NCBI GenBank assembly: GCA_002328465.1
Contig: DCUE01000067.1
Location: 1-16,717 of the forward strand
Direction of reading: 5' to 3'
Length of the DNA: 16,717 bases
Source of the DNA: Candidatus Dojkabacteria bacterium UBA2222
GTDB lineage: Bacteria > Patescibacteriota > Dojkabacteria > SC72
Position numbers and translations under genes: made by a program
Notes under the pieces: model-generated
What the model was told of the DNA's origin: nothing
Database searches by the model: none
The model's input: only the letters and a program-made list of their open reading frames with translations
In this document: positions 1-6,175 of the stretch, piece after piece
How positions within the stretch are numbered: position 1 is the stretch's first letter
How the letters are laid out: every line of letters begins with the position of its first letter

Positions 1-173
1 TCTCATCCATATATTTATATTAAAATATTAAATAAATATCTTAATACAATAGATGGATATATTATCTTTGTCAATGGGAAGCAAAATGGTTATTCCTTGC
101 TTTCTTTTCCTGAAAGGTGGATAGATTTTAAGGCAAGAGGATATAAAGCATCAACAACATACTCGTTAGAATG
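1..173 (+). CDS. Possible 3' end of a gene entering from the left (weak)
   Basis: Frame 1 is open from the first base to a TGA at 171-173, giving 57 residues that include the stretch TIDGYIIFVNGKQNGYS. It begins outside the window and no family is recognised. Its last 84 bases are antisense to the 3' end of the racemase gene, so part of the open frame could be a shadow. A competing reading is that bases 1-89 are intergenic and carry a minus-strand promoter. Convergent overlap does occur elsewhere here (5346-5368). The sequence to the left would settle it; confidence is low. Confidence 0.2.
46..74 (-). promoter_or_regulatory. Putative minus-strand promoter downstream of the racemase gene
   Basis: On the minus strand, TTGACA (69-74) is followed after 17 bases by TATTGT (46-51). 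A minus-strand ATG at 8-10 begins a frame that leaves the window. The -35 is perfect and the -10 matches 4 of 6. It may drive the next gene to the left, which cannot be seen. In AT-rich DNA such matches also arise by chance. Confidence 0.3.
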
Positions 174-803
174 ATTCTCAAACATAACAGAAAGCTCTGT
201 ACATCCCAATATAACAGCTCTACATCCTTGTGATACTAATTCCAAGATAACATTATCTAGCTCTGATGGAGAGACTTCTTTTCCAGCCTTTACTCCATCA
301 TATATTACTTCCATTACCTTTCGCTGACTCTCCAAGTTAGGATACATTATTTGTACACCCTGTTTCTCAGCAAATTTATCATATACCTTTACCTCTCTTG
401 CACCGTTGGTTGCCAATACTCCAATCTTTTCAACATTATTACCGTATTTCCTTTTTATATATTGTATTGTCTCATCAATCATATTAATTACTGGAATATT
501 TACACTGACCTGAATCTCATCAATAAAGTAGTGGGATGTATTACAAGGAATAGCTATATGAGAACAACCCAAGGTTTCTAATAGCTGTGCATCTTTTATT
601 AACAACTCTCTTAACTCCTTTGTATCATTTGAAAGAATAGATTCAGTCCTATCTGGCATTGAGGCATGATTAAGATATACTGCTTCAATATGCTCCTGAT
701 CTTTCTTGGCAACTGTATTATCAACTATCATATTATAGAAATATGCAGTAGCTTTTGGCCCTAAACCACCAATAACTCCTAATTTTTTTATTTGATTTTC
801 CAT
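90..803 (-). CDS. Aspartate/glutamate racemase family protein, probable aspartate racemase
   Basis: A 237-residue cytosolic, PLP-independent amino-acid racemase. The N-terminal LGVIGGLGP (residues 8-16) is the family's substrate-loop motif. The two catalytic cysteines are present in their usual settings: Cys87 in IPCNTSH and Cys201 in LGCTEL. PVINMIDET (104-112) is also typical. The family swaps L- and D-Asp (or Glu) using one cysteine as base and the other as acid. The start codon shares one base with the stop of the upstream ATP-grasp gene (TAATG at 801-805), implying translational coupling. With a D-aspartate-ligase-like partner, the inferred role is supplying D-Asp for the cell wall; MurI-type D-Glu supply is less likely because the sequence resembles the YgeA/RacD branch. 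The family call is firm; the substrate is inferred. Confidence 0.88.
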   Translation of the reverse strand: MENQIKKLGVIGGLGPKATAYFYNMIVDNTVAKKDQEHIEAVYLNHASMPDRTESILSNDTKELRELLIKDAQLLETLGCSHIAIPCNTSHYFIDEIQVSVNIPVINMIDETIQYIKRKYGNNVEKIGVLATNGAREVKVYDKFAEKQGVQIMYPNLESQRKVMEVIYDGVKAGKEVSPSELDNVILELVSQGCRAVILGCTELSVMFENHSNEYVVDALYPLALKSIHLSGKESKE

Positions 804-2008
804 TATTCTAAACCCATTTTTCTAAAATGACTTATGTGTGTTTTAAAGAATCTTAGGAATCTAATAAATCCCATATCCTTTATATTAAACACTGGATGCA
901 CAACTTTACCAGATATAATTAATGATATCATCTCTCTTCTATACTTGTTAGATTTAACAAATATCAAAGCTAATACTATTGGTATTACCAAGAAAAGTTT
1001 TTTCTCTTTTGCTAAAGTATATTTTATTTCTTTATTTAAAATATAGTCATCAACTATATATTTAGCAAGATTATATCCAGCTCCAGTAACATAGTAATTA
1101 CTCCTTCCCTGCCTAGTATTTATCTCAAAGAATCTAAAAGAATTATCTCTTTTATCATATTTGATATCTAAATTGAAAAACCCTATATATCCGATATCCT
1201 CAAGAAAATTCTTAACCTTTAAAGAAACATCCTCATTAACATCGTTAATTATTACGGAATGATTACCCAAACCATGTGGTGTATGCTCTTCCATAAGGAC
1301 ATTGCCTAACGCTAAGAGTTTAACTTTCCCATTTCTATCAGAGTATCCAGTTAATACATACATATATGTATCATCTCCAGGTATTAAATCTTGAATTATC
1401 AATTTGTCTGAGTATCCAGATTGATATATTTCTTTAACAACTTTCTTTAATTGATCTTCATTATGAATTTTGTATATTTTCTTCTGTGTATTAAATCCAT
1501 GAGCCCAGTAATCTATTCCGTTTGAAGGCTTAAGAATAACAGGATAGGGGAATCCATGATTTAAATTATTTGCCATATCCTTTGAATATACAAAGGTAGA
1601 TGGATATGCGATATTGTATTTCTTACATAGTTGATAGAAGTTCTCTTTAAGAGTTAATTCTTGCATCTGATTGTAATCAGTTTTAATTACAACTACATTT
1701 TTTTTGAATTTGTTTGCCAATTTACTTGAAAGAGCAACATAACTATCACCACATCCTACAACTAAAATCTTTTTACTCTTATACTCATCTGCAATCTTAT
1801 TAACTATTTCCAAAAAAACATCTTCATTTTCTAAATCCTTAACAGCTCTATAATCAGAAATTTTACTATTACAGTTTGGACCTGTATAAAGTTTTCCATA
1901 CACAATAGATTTGACTTGATACTCTTCATAGAATGCCCTTGCCATACTATATGAATTTATATCCCCTGCGAACAGTAAAGGTACAAAGTCTCTTTCTTTA
2001 AATCTCAT
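803..2008 (-). CDS. ATP-grasp carboxylate-amine ligase, probable D-aspartate ligase
   Basis: A 401-residue ATP-grasp enzyme. The N-terminal FVPLLFAGDINSYSMARAF (8-26) is characteristic of the family that includes E. faecium D-aspartate ligase (Asl-fm). ATP-grasp elements follow: PVILKPS (156-162, Lys160), hinge IIQDLIPG (204-211), GFFNLDIKYD (276-285, Asp281) and FFEINTRQGRSN (293-304, with Glu295, Asn297 and Arg299 for Mg-ATP). A hydrophobic stretch near 338-351 suggests membrane association. Known members activate the beta-carboxylate of D-Asp and attach it to the side-chain amine of the third stem-peptide residue, forming the cross-bridge. The gene is first in a two-gene operon with the overlapping racemase and has its own promoter. 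Fold confidence is high. The substrate assignment rests on family resemblance plus the racemase neighbour; another carboxylate-amine ligation remains possible. Confidence 0.75.
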   Translation of the reverse strand: MRFKERDFVPLLFAGDINSYSMARAFYEEYQVKSIVYGKLYTGPNCNSKISDYRAVKDLENEDVFLEIVNKIADEYKSKKILVVGCGDSYVALSSKLANKFKKNVVVIKTDYNQMQELTLKENFYQLCKKYNIAYPSTFVYSKDMANNLNHGFPYPVILKPSNGIDYWAHGFNTQKKIYKIHNEDQLKKVVKEIYQSGYSDKLIIQDLIPGDDTYMYVLTGYSDRNGKVKLLALGNVLMEEHTPHGLGNHSVIINDVNEDVSLKVKNFLEDIGYIGFFNLDIKYDKRDNSFRFFEINTRQGRSNYYVTGAGYNLAKYIVDDYILNKEIKYTLAKEKKLFLVIPIVLALIFVKSNKYRREMISLIISGKVVHPVFNIKDMGFIRFLRFFKTHISHFRKMGLE

Positions 2009-2047
2009 CTTGGTAATTCTGAATTTAGGCTCTTTTTAACTCATACA

Positions 2048-2075
2048 ATTATATCTTTATTTAAAATATTATCAA
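2048..2075 (-). promoter_or_regulatory. Promoter of the ligase-racemase operon
   Basis: On the minus strand, TTGATA (2070-2075) is followed after 16 bases by a perfect TATAAT (2048-2053). Transcription would start near 2041, giving a leader of about 30 bases before the ATG at 2008. It sits back to back with the prs promoter in a 140-base divergent gap. No Shine-Dalgarno sequence is seen before the ATG. Confidence 0.6.
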
Positions 2076-2093
2076 ACAAAAGAGCTAAAAAAC

Positions 2094-2122
2094 TTGATAG
2101 ATGAAATTAAAAGAGATATATT
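2094..2122 (+). promoter_or_regulatory. Promoter of prs
   Basis: TTGATA (2094-2099), a 17-base spacer and TATATT (2117-2122) form a good sigma-70-type promoter. The start would be near 2129, leaving about 20 bases of leader before the prs ATG at 2149. No purine box or riboswitch-like fold is apparent in so short a leader. Confidence 0.6.
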
Positions 2123-2148
2123 GAAACTGTAATTTTTGTTTAAAAGAA

Positions 2149-3162
2149 ATGAACCATTACCGAGGAAATCTTTCAATAATATCATGTGAATCAGGTACGG
2201 AATTTGCTAAAAAGGTTTTAAAGGAAGTTAATAAAAAGAGAAAAAACAAAATTAAACTACTCGATACTTCAGAAATAGTATTTGCAAATACTGAAGTCAA
2301 ATCCGTTCTCAACCAAAGCGTAAGAGGTAAAGATGTTTTCGTAATCCAAGATGTAGAGAATCATTACAACGGAAAGAGTGTTGATCAAAACCTCAGAGCT
2401 CTTTATACAGTCCTTGGTGCTTGTAAAAGATGTGATGCCAATTATGTTACTGCAGTTATTCCGACCTTTCCATACAGTAGACAGGACAAACAGTGGGGTA
2501 GGGAAGATATTACAGCTGCTAGAGTTGCGTGGGAGATGGAGGGTGCTATGGGAGCAGACCACATAATAACGATGGATTTACATAATACTGCAATACAGGG
2601 CTTCTTTAGATGCTCATGGGTAGATGATTTAAAGGGTAGTCAAGTTTTAATTCCATATATCAAAAAAACTATCAAAGATTTAGAAGATGCTGTCGTAATT
2701 CCAACAGATTTGGGTGGAGCAAAGAGAGCTAACTATTACGCTCGCTGCCTAGATATAGATGTTGCCTTTACATATAAAGTTAGAAACTATTCTAAAAAAA
2801 ATGTTGTGGATGATATGAAAATTATGGGTGATATTAAAAACAAAAAAGTCTTAATTGTTGATGATATGATAGATACCGGTGGAACCTTCTGTAAAGCCAT
2901 AGAACTTGCAAAGAGTTCTAAGGCAAAAGAGGTAATTGGTATTACAACATTTGCTTTGTTAAATGGAAAGGCCTTAGAGGAGATAATTGAGATGCATAAC
3001 CAAGGAGTTCTTTCAAAATTGATATGTACAGATGCTACATATATACCGAAAGATATTTTAGAAAAGAATAAATGGATTAAAGTAATATCTGTTGCAAAAT
3101 ATTTTGGAGAAATTATTTACAGATTGAATAAAAGGCAATCAATAGGAGAGCTTTTAGGCTAA
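2149..3162 (+). CDS. prs: Ribose-phosphate pyrophosphokinase (PRPP synthetase)
   Basis: A 337-residue cytosolic enzyme making 5-phosphoribosyl-1-pyrophosphate from ribose 5-phosphate and ATP, the precursor for purine, pyrimidine and NAD synthesis or salvage. Visible motifs are IPTFPYSRQDK (104-114, flexible loop), TMDLHNTAIQGFF (141-153), IPTDLGGAKRA (184-194) and the ribose-phosphate loop VLIVDDMIDTGGT (234-246). Length is slightly above the usual 310-320. The sequence is divergent: the usual DLHxxQIQGFF appears as DLHNTAIQGFF, and WGREDITAARVAWEMEGAMGA replaces the common segment in part. The start gives a typical N-terminus and follows a clear promoter at a short distance. purA, purB and dcd in the same window also use or make nucleotides but are not in the same operon. 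Confidence 0.93.
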   Translation: MNHYRGNLSIISCESGTEFAKKVLKEVNKKRKNKIKLLDTSEIVFANTEVKSVLNQSVRGKDVFVIQDVENHYNGKSVDQNLRALYTVLGACKRCDANYVTAVIPTFPYSRQDKQWGREDITAARVAWEMEGAMGADHIITMDLHNTAIQGFFRCSWVDDLKGSQVLIPYIKKTIKDLEDAVVIPTDLGGAKRANYYARCLDIDVAFTYKVRNYSKKNVVDDMKIMGDIKNKKVLIVDDMIDTGGTFCKAIELAKSSKAKEVIGITTFALLNGKALEEIIEMHNQGVLSKLICTDATYIPKDILEKNKWIKVISVAKYFGEIIYRLNKRQSIGELLG

Positions 3163-3241
3163 GGTTATAGAATATTAAAAATATAGCAGTTATCTCTATA
3201 ATAAAAGAATTAATCATTACCTATGATAATCCTATAATATT

Positions 3242-3259
3242 ATACTCATTTTTGAGTAT
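3242..3259. repeat. Perfect inverted repeat overlapping a -35 box
   Basis: ATACTCA (3242-3248) and TGAGTAT (3253-3259) form a perfect 7-base dyad with a TTTT loop. It ends on the first base of the TTGACA at 3259-3264. No U-run follows, so it is not an intrinsic terminator for prs. It could be an operator on the promoter or simply an mRNA-end hairpin. Confidence 0.45.
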
Positions 3260-3287
3260 TGACAAATATTGTCTAGCTCTCTAGCAT
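3259..3287 (+). promoter_or_regulatory. Promoter within the prs-TVP38 gap
   Basis: A perfect TTGACA (3259-3264), a 17-base spacer and TAGCAT (3282-3287, 4 of 6 matches) suggest a start near 3294. A second AT-rich box, TATAAA (3287-3292), lies too far from the -35 unless spacing is unusual. The transcript would run through the structured region to the terminator at 3502-3538. Confidence 0.45.
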
Positions 3288-3293
3288 ATAAAT

Positions 3294-3538
3294 ACTAGGA
3301 CTTTTAAATCCTAACAGGTTGGTACCAAACTCTAATTTAGAACCAATTTTTCTATTTTAGATGTTTCTGTGGATTTAGAGGATATGTTAATGATTCGAAC
3401 ATTGACACCTTGCAACATTAACAAGTTTAGGAGTTTTTTATTTCTTTACTTGGTTGTTAGGCCAAACACGGTATGTCGTAAGATGTACTTTCCTGGTGTT
3501 TGGGTGGTTGTATATTGGTACTCCATCCTTTTTTTTTT
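3294..3538 (+). ncRNA. Candidate structured RNA (small RNA or terminator-controlled leader)
   Basis: The 412-base gap 3163-3574 has no convincing coding frame. From the predicted start near 3294 to the T-run at 3529-3538, about 245 bases contain several perfect helices: TAGGA/TCCTA (3296-3313), GTTAATG/CATTAAC (3386-3392 with 3416-3422), CCAAACAC/GTGTTTGG (3462-3469 with 3496-3503) and the terminator stem. AAACTC (3327-3332) can also pair with GAGTTT (3431-3436). It lacks signatures I know for tmRNA, RNase P RNA, SRP RNA or tRNA. The CCAAACAC helix shares bases 3502-3503 with the terminator stem, so a switch is conceivable. The 5' end is inferred from the promoter only. Confidence 0.4.
3502..3538 (+). 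terminator. Intrinsic terminator upstream of the TVP38-family gene
   Basis: GGGTGG (3502-3507) pairs with CCATCC (3523-3528), six pairs including one G-T, around a 15-base loop. Ten consecutive T bases (3529-3538) follow immediately. This is the clearest intrinsic terminator in the window. It lies 36 bases before the ATG at 3575, so it either ends an upstream small RNA or prs transcript, or acts as an attenuator in the leader of the TVP38 gene. Confidence 0.7.
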
Positions 3539-3563
3539 CTAATCATTTCCACTACCTTTCCTG

Positions 3564-3569
3564 TATAAT
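3564..3569 (+). promoter_or_regulatory. -10 box immediately before the TVP38-family start
   Basis: A perfect TATAAT lies five bases before the ATG at 3575. A start at the normal distance would fall on or next to the ATG and give a leaderless mRNA. No good -35 is seen 17 bases upstream, where the sequence is just past the T-run. It would allow expression independent of the terminator. Confidence 0.4.
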
Positions 3570-3574
3570 CTGTT

Positions 3575-4204
3575 ATGAGAATAACAAAAAAGAAAATACT
3601 CTACCTACTATCCTCTATTGGATTAATTCTTCTTGTTGTATATATATCTGACAAATACTCCTCAAATGATATCTCCGAATTTATTTCAAAGGCAGGAATA
3701 TTTGCTCCTATCTTGTATATCCTAATTCAAATAGTTGGACAAATTTTTGCACCCTTAAGCACCTCTGCTCTGTTTGTTGCTGGTTTCATACTCTTTGGGA
3801 AATCTACCATTATTTACTCAGTAATTACTTGGTTAATTTCTTCTATTATCAATTTCTATCTTGCAAGGAAATATGGAAAACGAGTATTGAAAATTTTTAT
3901 TGGCGAAGAAGGTCTAATGAAAATAGAGGACATTGCTAACAGAATTGATACTAAAAGATTCTTTCTACTCCGTATATCAACTTTTTACATTAATGATTTC
4001 GCTTCATATGCCTTTGGATTAACAAATATATCATTCACGAGATACTATCTTGCCACTATACTAAGTATGATTCCTTGGAGTATCGCAATGATTCTGGTAA
4101 TGAAAAATGGTGAATCAATAATATTAACAACCTTAAAGATATTCCTTAGTATGATTCCTTTTGCACTTCTAAGCTTTTTCTTTTTAAAAAGAAAAAGGAA
4201 ATGA
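3575..4204 (+). CDS. TVP38/TMEM64 (DedA-like, VTT domain) membrane protein
   Basis: A 209-residue integral membrane protein with hydrophobic segments near 9-24, 43-60, 62-75, 78-96, about 157-176 and 185-204. The VTT-domain pattern is visible: GFILFGKSTI (70-79), NFYLARKYGKR (93-103) and the conserved second half LRISTFYINDFASYAFGLT (132-150) with SFTRYYLATILSMIPW (153-168). Family members are linked to lipid scrambling or transport and membrane homeostasis; the bacterial substrate is usually unknown. The C-terminus ends in KRKRK. It stops with TGA 12 bases before the GH3 gene, so the two are probably co-transcribed. Confidence 0.85.
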   Translation: MRITKKKILYLLSSIGLILLVVYISDKYSSNDISEFISKAGIFAPILYILIQIVGQIFAPLSTSALFVAGFILFGKSTIIYSVITWLISSIINFYLARKYGKRVLKIFIGEEGLMKIEDIANRIDTKRFFLLRISTFYINDFASYAFGLTNISFTRYYLATILSMIPWSIAMILVMKNGESIILTTLKIFLSMIPFALLSFFFLKRKRK

Positions 4205-4216
4205 TAGTATAGATAT

Positions 4217-5368
4217 ATGAAAATAATCCTAAAAGGGATATTTGCAATTCTAATCAGTAGTATATTAATTACACTGTCCGTTTTCCTTAATACCCCAAAG
4301 CTCTATGATATAGAGCAGGAGCTTTCGATTGTTAAGAGACCACCTTTAGAAGAAGAGATTCTAGAACAGATGAGCCTCGAAGAGAGGGTAGGGCAACTTT
4401 TTGTATTTGGCTTCTCTGGTTCTGAAGTTAGTGAAAATATTACAGACTTAATCCAAGAAAATCATATTAGTGGAGTACTTCTCCTTGGTACAAATATTGT
4501 TAATAATACTCAATTGTCAAAACTTATTACGGATATTCAAGAGATATCAAAGCTTCCCCTATTAATCACAATAGATCAAGAAGGTGGAATAGTTGCCAGA
4601 TTAAAAGGAAACGAGATTCTAACAATAGCTCAGAAACAAATGAGTACACCACAGCAAGCATATGATATTGCGAAAGAAAGAGGAGAGCAATTAATAACAG
4701 TAGGTGTTAATGTCAATTTAGCCCCAGTAGTAGAGTATATTACTAGCTCAAACTCATTTATGTATCACAGAGTTTTCAGAGGGACCAAAGAAGATGTCGC
4801 TCAAAAAGCTGAAGCCGCTATTAAGGGATATACAGATTCTAATACTATTTCTGTTGCAAAACATTATCCTGGACATAGTGATTCATCACCAGATTCCCAC
4901 TATAGCTTGCCTAAGGTGTATATCAAAAATAGCCAGTGGGATGAGTATATCTATCCATTCAAATACCTAATAGAGAAAAAGGTGGTTGATGTAATAATGG
5001 TTGGACATATCTTTTATCCTAATATTGATTCTAAAACTTCAACAATTTCCTCTGAGATATTAAATACGCGATTAAGAGAGCAGTTAGGTTTTCAAGGAGT
5101 ATTAATTACAGATGATATGGAGATGGATTCTATAGAGAAACAGGGGAATTATACTGAGATTGCAAAGCAAGCTTTGTTAGCTGGTAATGATATCCTCCTA
5201 TATAGTGGAATACCTAAGGTACAAAGAGAGGTCTATGAATATATATTACAATCTGTTAAAAATGGGGAAATCCCAGAGACAACAATAAATGAAAAAGTAT
5301 TAAGAGTATTAAGATTAAAAATCAAATATGGTTTAATCGATTACACTAATTTACAGTTTGCAGAATAA
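4217..5368 (+). CDS. nagZ: Glycoside hydrolase family 3, NagZ-like beta-N-acetylhexosaminidase, membrane-anchored
   Basis: A 383-residue GH3 enzyme. Residues 4-24 form an uncleaved anchor or signal segment without a lipobox Cys, so the enzyme probably acts outside the membrane. The TIM-barrel features are SLEERVGQLFVFGF (53-66), LLITIDQEGGIVARLKG (115-131), the NagZ loop AKHYPGHSDSSPDSH (214-228, with the Asp226-Ser-His228 catalytic dyad) and ITDDMEM (297-303) holding the nucleophile Asp. The usual Gly after KH.PGH is Ser221 here. Family members remove terminal N-acetylglucosamine from muropeptides or cell-wall fragments. It is single-domain, without the C-terminal domain of large GH3 glucosidases. 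No Shine-Dalgarno sequence is seen. The 3' end overlaps the convergent gene at 5346-6089 by 23 bases. Confidence 0.86.
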   Translation: MKIILKGIFAILISSILITLSVFLNTPKLYDIEQELSIVKRPPLEEEILEQMSLEERVGQLFVFGFSGSEVSENITDLIQENHISGVLLLGTNIVNNTQLSKLITDIQEISKLPLLITIDQEGGIVARLKGNEILTIAQKQMSTPQQAYDIAKERGEQLITVGVNVNLAPVVEYITSSNSFMYHRVFRGTKEDVAQKAEAAIKGYTDSNTISVAKHYPGHSDSSPDSHYSLPKVYIKNSQWDEYIYPFKYLIEKKVVDVIMVGHIFYPNIDSKTSTISSEILNTRLREQLGFQGVLITDDMEMDSIEKQGNYTEIAKQALLAGNDILLYSGIPKVQREVYEYILQSVKNGEIPETTINEKVLRVLRLKIKYGLIDYTNLQFAE

Positions 5369-6089
5369 ACATTGGAGATATCTCTTCTCCCAGCTTTTCT
5401 CCTTCTATAGTGGTTTTAAATCTCTTTGTATATTTTGAGCTATCAGAGAATTCAATATATACATCAAATTGAATTTCTGTATTCAATTTATCCAAAGTAA
5501 TACCACTATATTCAAGATATTTAGAGCCATCAAACACATCGTCTCTGTCTAATATCTCTTTATAGTTAACAGTACCAATATCTTTAATAATTATTCCAAA
5601 GTAGGGGGAGATTATTGTTGTATTAGCAACTTCGTTAAATTTCGTTACTTCGGAAACAATAGAATATTCTATATTATCGCCATTAGAAATAATGTCCTCT
5701 TGTTTTATACTCTCTGTTACAGTAAAAAGGAATGTTCTACTAACAGTATCAGTAGAGAGTTCTGTTGGGTGAATCAATAGCCCTTCTCCAATTTCTCCCT
5801 TACTTTTGAAATTATAAATTTTAAACTTCTCTATTTCTTTCTCTTCGATATTAAAAATAAGGAAAGGGGTTAAATTTATATTCAACCTATGGTCTGTCTC
5901 ACTCTCTTGTGTAACAAAGACAAATGAAGATATCTCGGCTTGAGATATTGTTACCAAATTCTCAATTTCAGGATCGTTCTTATGAACACCATTAAAGACA
6001 TCTTTAACCTGTTTGTTGAGATATACAAATCCTAGTATTGCACCAATTAGAAGTAATGCGATTAGAGAAATTAAAAGATATTTCTTCAT
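5346..6089 (-). CDS. Unknown membrane-anchored extracytoplasmic protein
   Basis: A 247-residue protein I do not recognise. Residues 3-25 are a strongly hydrophobic N-terminal anchor after MKK, with no lipoprotein Cys. The remainder is polar, rich in beta-type alternating patterns (for example LNTEIQFDVYIEFSDSS near 203-219), and probably a secreted beta-domain. It lacks cysteines and known catalytic motifs. Its last 23 bases overlap the GH3 gene on the other strand. An 86-base gap separates it from purB upstream, so it may be read through from the pur operon or have its own weak promoter there. No Shine-Dalgarno sequence precedes the ATG. Confidence 0.75.
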   Translation of the reverse strand: MKKYLLISLIALLLIGAILGFVYLNKQVKDVFNGVHKNDPEIENLVTISQAEISSFVFVTQESETDHRLNINLTPFLIFNIEEKEIEKFKIYNFKSKGEIGEGLLIHPTELSTDTVSRTFLFTVTESIKQEDIISNGDNIEYSIVSEVTKFNEVANTTIISPYFGIIIKDIGTVNYKEILDRDDVFDGSKYLEYSGITLDKLNTEIQFDVYIEFSDSSKYTKRFKTTIEGEKLGEEISPMFILQTVN

Positions 6090-6175
6090 ATATTTAATGT
6101 AAAAATATTATTAGTAATTGGTTATATAGTATATTATTCTTAAGGGGTTGTATACTCAATACAGTATTACCTTCT

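Noticed and set aside
3242..3259. Terminator of prs
   Set aside because: The hairpin is perfect but AT-rich and is not followed by a T-run on either strand.
3271..3350. tRNA-Leu(UAA)-like arm at TAGGA-CTTTTAAA-TCCTA with an upstream TAGCTC-like segment
   Set aside because: The loop has eight bases, no acceptor stem closes, and no T-arm lies at the proper distance.
3385..3410. T-arm-like hairpin on the minus strand (AATG-TTCGAAT-CATT)
   Set aside because: The stem has only four pairs, and no anticodon arm or acceptor stem can be built around it; it is better read as part of the plus-strand RNA fold.
3454..3651. 65-codon plus-strand frame starting with TTG
   Set aside because: It runs through the terminator and its T-run, overlaps the TVP38 gene in another frame, and has a low-complexity, non-protein-like composition.
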